From: JBBWZH01 sp035544115
Lineage (GTDB): Bacteria; Actinomycetota; Actinomycetes; Mycobacteriales; CADCTP01
DNA: 64,000 nucleotides
Direction of reading: 5' to 3'
NCBI GenBank assembly: GCA_963714145.1
Contig: OY970235.1
Span: 3,472,001 to 3,536,000, forward strand
Below the pieces are notes generated by a model. The model was given only the letters and a program-made list of their open reading frames with translations. It was not told the origin of the DNA and made no database searches. Shown here piece after piece: positions 59,723 through 64,000 of this stretch; the first letter of the stretch is position 1, and every line of letters begins with the position of its first letter. The translations under genes and the position numbers were made by a program.

Positions 59723-61216
59723 TCAGTGCAGGGCGCAGGCCTGGTCGACGGACTGGATGCCGGAGCCGCCCGTGGCGCCGCCGGTGCTGGGATTGCCCGC
59801 CGTGCCGCCGGTGGTGGTGCCGCCCGGACGGTTGGTCGGGGTGGCGGTCGGGGTCGGGGTGGGCTTCTTCGGGTTGGTGACCGGCTTCTTGACCGGAGGC
59901 ACCAGCGCCTGCTTGACCTTGGTCCGGATCAGCTCGAAGTTCGGGTCGCTGGTGTTGATCAGCGGCGGGACGAACTGGACGCTGCGGATGTCGGTCTTGC
60001 CGCGCATCTTGTCGGCCAGGTCGACCAGTGGCTGCAGCAGCCCCTGCGGGAGGTCGGTCTCGACCAGGCTCTTGGTGGCCGCCGCGATCTGCTGGAAGTG
60101 GGTCAGCATCGAGGCCGGCGAGATCTGCTTGGTGATCGCGCCGATGAGGCACCGCTGCCGGCCCATCCGCTCGTAGTCGTCCGAGTCGGAGCGGGAGCGG
60201 GAGAACCAGAGGGCCTTGAAGCCGTTCAGCCGCTGGACGCCGGCCTCGATATAGCCGGACGGCGCGACGTGCTGGCCGTTGCCCAGGATGCCGCCGATCG
60301 GCAGCCGCCGCGGCACGTTCATGACGACGCCGCCGATCGCGTCCACGAACTCCTGGAAGCCTTCCAGGTTGACCAGCACGTAGTCGTCGATCCGGAGACC
60401 GAGGATGCTGCCGATCATCAGTTTCAGCCCCTGGGCGCCGCGGTCCCGGGCGCCCTGCAGCAGCCCCGGGGTCTCGGTCACCGCGCGGTAGAACGCGTTC
60501 AGCAGGCCGTCGAAGTCGGTGAAGCCGTTCGGCCACTTCTCGGCCAGCGGGCCGGGTGGCAGTTGCGCGTTTCGCAGGCTCAGGTTCCGCGGCAGGCTGA
60601 ACATCACGGTGTCGCCGGTGTGCACGTCGGTGCTGAGCACGACCATGCTGTCGGTACGGACCCCCTGCCGGTCGGGGCCGGCGTCGCTGGCGATCAGCAG
60701 CGTGTTCAACCGCTGCCGACCCTTCCACGGGTCATTCTTGGCGGCCACCTTGCCGCCCTCGTTCACGGTGGTGACCTCGGTGTCCGGGAACAGGGTGGTG
60801 ATCAGGCTGCGCTGCACGTAGGCGTAGCGGGCGACGACCACCGGCGGCGCGGCCACCGCCACACACAGCACCGTGACCACCGCGACACCGGCGACCCGCT
60901 CCCCGGTGCGCGGGCCGGGCGGGCGCACGACGAAGTAGGAACGCACCACCAGGGCGATCCAGACCAGCGCGAACAGCGCGGCCAGAACCTCGATCATGGT
61001 CAGCGCGCCCGGCCGGACGACCAGGTGCAGCACGTCGTTCTTGGTGATCCGCAGCCCGACGATCGCGGCCACGCCGAGCACCACGACGGCCGCCGTGACC
61101 AGTGCCGTGCCGGCCCGCCGCCGGCCGGCGGCGAGGTGGGCGGTGCCCGGAAGGACCGCCGATAACGCGGTCAGCAGCAGTACCGATCTGGAGGAGCGGC
61201 GACGGTGCGTCCCCAC
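59723..61216 (-). CDS. LytR-CpsA-Psr (LCP) family glycopolymer transferase
   Basis: About 497 aa. Four hydrophobic segments in the first 130 residues (more than the usual single anchor), then the LCP domain about 155-400: LLIASDAGPDRQGVRTDSMVVLSTDVHTG (Asp/Arg pyrophosphate site), FSLPRNL, GFTDFDGLLNAFY, MGRQRCLIGAI. LCP proteins attach teichoic-acid-like or arabinogalactan polymers to peptidoglycan. The tail is Thr/Pro/Gly-rich and ends QACALH. The GTG at 61216 follows AGGGAG; an upstream ATG at 61252 is possible. Confidence 0.87.
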   Translation of the reverse strand: MGTHRRRSSRSVLLLTALSAVLPGTAHLAAGRRRAGTALVTAAVVVLGVAAIVGLRITKNDVLHLVVRPGALTMIEVLAALFALVWIALVVRSYFVVRPPGPRTGERVAGVAVVTVLCVAVAAPPVVVARYAYVQRSLITTLFPDTEVTTVNEGGKVAAKNDPWKGRQRLNTLLIASDAGPDRQGVRTDSMVVLSTDVHTGDTVMFSLPRNLSLRNAQLPPGPLAEKWPNGFTDFDGLLNAFYRAVTETPGLLQGARDRGAQGLKLMIGSILGLRIDDYVLVNLEGFQEFVDAIGGVVMNVPRRLPIGGILGNGQHVAPSGYIEAGVQRLNGFKALWFSRSRSDSDDYERMGRQRCLIGAITKQISPASMLTHFQQIAAATKSLVETDLPQGLLQPLVDLADKMRGKTDIRSVQFVPPLINTSDPNFELIRTKVKQALVPPVKKPVTNPKKPTPTPTATPTNRPGGTTTGGTAGNPSTGGATGGSGIQSVDQACALH

Positions 61217-61724
61217 CTGGTAACTCCCTACCCTTCCACGCCGCCACATCACCGCCTGTGTAACGGCAGATCCAGTCGCCGCCGAGTGGAGCGGCGTCGG
61301 GGAGTAGCCCCCGGCCTATCAGGATGCACTTGGCACTTGCATCTCGGACGAAAAGGCCCGCGAACACGCACATGCTTGCATGGCTCGGCGCGAGCGCCGG
61401 CCTGCGACCACCCCGAAAGTACGTGAAGTCGCCCAGATTGCGAAGCGTTGCGGACTACTGTCGCTCAGCGTTGACCAGGCACCACCGGAGGGTCGCGACG
61501 GTGCGTAACCTCTGGAACCATTCGGATGCGGAGCGTTGAGTCGCATATTGCCCGGCCTGCCGGGCAACTTGTAGCGGGCACCCGGCGACGGCCGTTCCAA
61601 TTCCCATTCGGCCGGCGCGGCGCCGACCCGAATCCATGTGACCAATGCCTCGGGCGGTCAACCAATAGCCCGGCCTCGACGTCGCCCGGCCGGCCGGCTG
61701 GCGGCGGTGCGCCGTATGGCCGAA
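61217..61724. other. 508-bp intergenic region of lower G+C with a possible gene remnant
   Basis: It lies upstream of the LCP gene and downstream of the SpoIIE gene. A + strand frame open from 61308 to 61508 reads ISDEKAREHAHACMARRER...KVREVAQIAKRCG, which looks protein-like but has no start before ATG 61380 (42 aa left), so it may be a decayed gene. It must also hold the LCP promoter. No RNA gene or repeat is recognised. Confidence 0.35.
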
Positions 61725-62831
61725 TCACCGGTGCTCACGCCAGAGCAGCACCACCGCGCGGTCGTCATCGCTGCGGGCCGGCACGCGTTCGACCAGATAG
61801 CCGGCGGCACCGGTGAAGTCGCCACCCGGGATCAGCGTCTCGGCGGCACCGAGCAGCCGGTCCAGGCCGAGATCGACGTCCCGGGACCGGTCCTCGACCA
61901 CGCCGTCGGTGTAGAGCAGCAGCGCGTCACCGGGCCGCAGCGTACCGACGTCCGGCACGTACCGGACCTCGGCGAGCACGCCGAGCAGCGGGCCGCGGGA
62001 CTGCGCCAGCCGCCACCGACCGGCTCCGGCGACCAGGTGCGCGGCCGGCGGATGCCCGGCGGTCTCGATCCGGTACTCCCCGGTGTCCAGATTGAGCTGC
62101 AGGTGGACCGCGGTGGCGAAGCCCTCGCCCCAGTGCTGCCGGACCAGGTACCGGTTCGCCTCGATCAGGAACCGGTTCCGTGGCACCGCACCCAGCAGCC
62201 CGCCGAACGCGCCGGACAGCAGCAGCGCCCGGGCGCCGGCCGCGACGCCCTTGCCGGAGACATCCACCAACACCAGGTCCAGGTGGTACCCACCCTGTCC
62301 GTCCGACTCCAGCCGGGAGACCAGGAAGTCGCCGGCCATGCCCGCGTCATGCGCCGAGCGCAGTTCGGTCTCGACCTGCCAGCCCGGCGGCAGCGCCGGC
62401 ACCTCGCCCTGCAGCCGCAGCCGCTCGCGCAGCTCGGCCAGGATCATGTCCGGCCGGCCCTCCCGGACCCCCAGCCGGTGCCGCCGCCGCACCTGCTCGT
62501 GCGAGACAGCGGTGACCACGGCGAGCAGCAGGGCCGAACCCGCGGTCACGCTCTGGCTGCTGTCCGGCACGCTGAGCACGACGATCCCGAGCAGCGCCAG
62601 GGTGGCCCCGATCAGCAGCCACATCTCCAGCAGGCGGTGCAGCAGCAGGCCGCCGAGCAGGACCGGGACCGACAGCACGACCGCACCGCGCATGTCCGCC
62701 GGCCAGATCACCGCGGCGACGGCGAGCACGCCCGCGGTCAGCAGCAGACCGCTGAGCAGCGCGGGCTCACCCGGTCGGCGCCGCGGTCGCCGGACCCGGG
62801 CCAGGATCGTTCGCAGCGCCGTCGTGGTCAT
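61725..62831 (-). CDS. SpoIIE-type (PP2C) membrane phosphatase
   Basis: About 368 aa. Four or five N-terminal helices (LLSGLLLTAGVLAVAAVIWP; VVLSVPVLLGGLLLHRLLEMWLLIGATLALLGIVVL) then a PP2C/SpoIIE domain from about 145: DVSGKGVAAGARALLLSG (metal Asp/Gly), TAGHPPAAHL, LLLYTDGVVEDR and DDDRAVVLLWR. Such enzymes dephosphorylate anti-anti-sigma factors in partner-switching systems; no partner is adjacent. ATG at 62831 (MTTTAL) or 62843. A TAGGGT box 10 nt upstream suggests a near-leaderless start. Confidence 0.87.
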   Translation of the reverse strand: MTTTALRTILARVRRPRRRPGEPALLSGLLLTAGVLAVAAVIWPADMRGAVVLSVPVLLGGLLLHRLLEMWLLIGATLALLGIVVLSVPDSSQSVTAGSALLLAVVTAVSHEQVRRRHRLGVREGRPDMILAELRERLRLQGEVPALPPGWQVETELRSAHDAGMAGDFLVSRLESDGQGGYHLDLVLVDVSGKGVAAGARALLLSGAFGGLLGAVPRNRFLIEANRYLVRQHWGEGFATAVHLQLNLDTGEYRIETAGHPPAAHLVAGAGRWRLAQSRGPLLGVLAEVRYVPDVGTLRPGDALLLYTDGVVEDRSRDVDLGLDRLLGAAETLIPGGDFTGAAGYLVERVPARSDDDRAVVLLWREHR

Positions 62832-62982
62832 GACGCCGGGCACCCTAGCTGGTCAGCGCATTCCCGTGAGCGGCTGTGCGCTGAGTGAACGTGAGACTGC
62901 GCCGCGCTAGCACCTGGTGAGCGAAATGCCCGTCCGCCGGGGTTGCTTTGGAAACTGCGTCGCGCGGCCCCCGGCGAGCCGG

Positions 62983-62988
62983 TAGACA
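62983..62988 (+). promoter_or_regulatory. -10 box of the GNAT gene (leaderless)
   Basis: TAGACA, 6 nt before the ATG at 62995; no Shine-Dalgarno. Confidence 0.45.
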
Positions 62989-62994
62989 GGCCGC

Positions 62995-64000
62995 ATGGCC
63001 GACGTCGTGTTCCGACCTATCGATCGCACCGAGTTCCCGGCATTCCACCGCGCGCTGATCGAGGCGTTTGGTGAAGATCCGACCGACCGCGGGCGGGACC
63101 AGGATCTCCGGGTGTTCGAGCCGGAGCGGAGCCTGGCCGGCTTCGACGGGGATCAGGTCGTCGCGACCGCCAGCATCTACAGCCGGAACATGACGTTGCC
63201 CGGTGGTCCCAAGCCGGTGGCCGGGGTGACCGTGGTCTCGGTCGCGCCAACGCACCGGCGCCGCGGGCTGCTCACCGAGATGATGCGCCGGCAGCTGACC
63301 GGGCTGCACGAGGGCCAACTCGAACCGGTGGCGGCGCTCTGGGCCGCCGAGGGGCCGATCTACGGCCGGTTCGGCTACGGGCTGGCGGCGAACCGGGCCG
63401 TGCTCACCGGGTCGACCGACGCGCTGCGGCTGACCCCCGGCACCGACCTGGGCACCGGCCGGATCCGGCTGGTCACCGCCGAGCAGGCGCGGCCGCACCT
63501 GGCCGAGGTGTACGAGCAGATCCGGCCCACCCAGGTCGGCTGGCTGGACCGCCGCGACCGCTGGTGGGACAACCGGCTGTACGACCCGGAGGCCGACCGC
63601 GACGGCGCCACCGCGTTCCGGTTCGCGCTGAGCACCGAAGAGGACGGCCGGGTCACCGGGTACGCCATCTACCGGCTGCGGCCGTCCTCGGACGTCCGCC
63701 GCAAGGACGCCGAGGTGATCGTCAACGAGATCGCCGCGACCAACCCGAAGGCGTACGCCTCGCTCTGGTCCTTCCTGGCCAACCTCGACCTGATCAACGC
63801 CATGCGGAAGCGGATCGCCCCGCTGGACGAGCCGCTCCGGCACCAGCTGCTCGACCCGCGCGGGCTGCGGATAGAGGTCCTGGACAGCCTCTGGGTCCGG
63901 CTCGCCGACGTCGGCCGGGCGCTGGCCGACCGCACCTACTCCGCCGACCTGGACACGGTGTTCGAGGTGGCGGACGAATTCTGCCCGTGGAACGCCGGTC
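62995..64000 (+). CDS. Eis-like GNAT N-acetyltransferase (truncated by window end)
   Basis: At least 335 aa, running off the window. Residues 1-130 are a GNAT domain whose acetyl-CoA motif reads VVSVAPTHRRRGLLTEMM; LWAAEGPIYGRFGYG and a second GNAT-like half (GYAIYRL, LWSFLANLDLI) follow, as in the Eis family (GNAT-GNAT-SCP2). Eis proteins acetylate amines of aminoglycosides and other cationic substrates; the substrate here is unknown. The C-terminal sterol-carrier-like domain begins near the window end (GLRIEVLDSLWVRLADVGRAL). Confidence 0.85.
   Translation, partial: MADVVFRPIDRTEFPAFHRALIEAFGEDPTDRGRDQDLRVFEPERSLAGFDGDQVVATASIYSRNMTLPGGPKPVAGVTVVSVAPTHRRRGLLTEMMRRQLTGLHEGQLEPVAALWAAEGPIYGRFGYGLAANRAVLTGSTDALRLTPGTDLGTGRIRLVTAEQARPHLAEVYEQIRPTQVGWLDRRDRWWDNRLYDPEADRDGATAFRFALSTEEDGRVTGYAIYRLRPSSDVRRKDAEVIVNEIAATNPKAYASLWSFLANLDLINAMRKRIAPLDEPLRHQLLDPRGLRIEVLDSLWVRLADVGRALADRTYSADLDTVFEVADEFCPWNAG

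Overview
This is a chromosomal segment of a very high-G+C actinomycete, most likely of the Micromonosporaceae type (Actinoplanes/Micromonospora-like). This rests on near-exclusive G/C third positions, actinobacterial protein families (OctT, GpgP, DUF4233, the DUF2344/radical-SAM pair, tandem ClpP1/ClpP2) and many leaderless starts with a TANNNT box 6-8 nt upstream. Most genes lie on the minus strand and form a conserved housekeeping block; accessory genes are mainly at 0-5.6, 15.7-27.5 and 58.4-64 kb. No prophage, insertion sequence, rRNA or CRISPR array is visible.

Layout. 0.1-5.6 kb: a conflict/stress-like cluster with a beta-sandwich protein, a decayed sigma-factor remnant, a subtilisin (S8) peptidase and a divergent TPR-CHAT protease. 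5.6-13.1 kb: plsY, degV, an alpha/beta hydrolase, leuS with a leucine-rich leader-peptide attenuator, octT-gpgP-rsfS (4-nt overlaps) and nadD. 13.3-15.6 kb: a VWA (CoxE-like) and MoxR AAA+ pair. 15.7-27.5 kb: envelope and secreted functions, namely a membrane protein, a polysaccharide deacetylase with a beta-propeller tail, a secreted three-repeat protein, a metallopeptidase, a glycosyltransferase-like membrane protein with DUF4397 protein and class F sortase, and a DivIVA-like coiled coil. 27.7-37.8 kb: proB-obg, rpmA-rplU, rne, DUF2344 and a radical SAM protein.

37.8-43.8 kb is the elongation cluster mreB-mreC-mreD-mrdA-rodA. 43.9-46.9 kb encodes an ABC-2 exporter with one ATPase and two permeases. 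47.1-52.2 kb is valS-folC-DUF4233-ndk. 53-57.3 kb is tig and clpP1-clpP2-clpX, with a ClgR-type operator before clpP1. tRNA-Pro(UGG) and tRNA-Gly(UCC) lie back to back at 57.4-57.6 kb, followed by an array of ~118-bp repeats. 58.4-64 kb holds a secreted S1 protease, an LCP protein, a SpoIIE phosphatase and a GNAT protein cut by the window end.

The most notable features outside the housekeeping genes are the CHAT/S8 cluster, the leuS attenuator whose leader peptide itself appears leaderless, GC-rich minisatellites that repeat the stop-codon end of genes (after the VWA gene and after ndk), the dispersed ~120-bp palindromic repeat at 52.7 and 57.7 kb, and a secreted protein made of three copies of an unrecognised two-cysteine domain.
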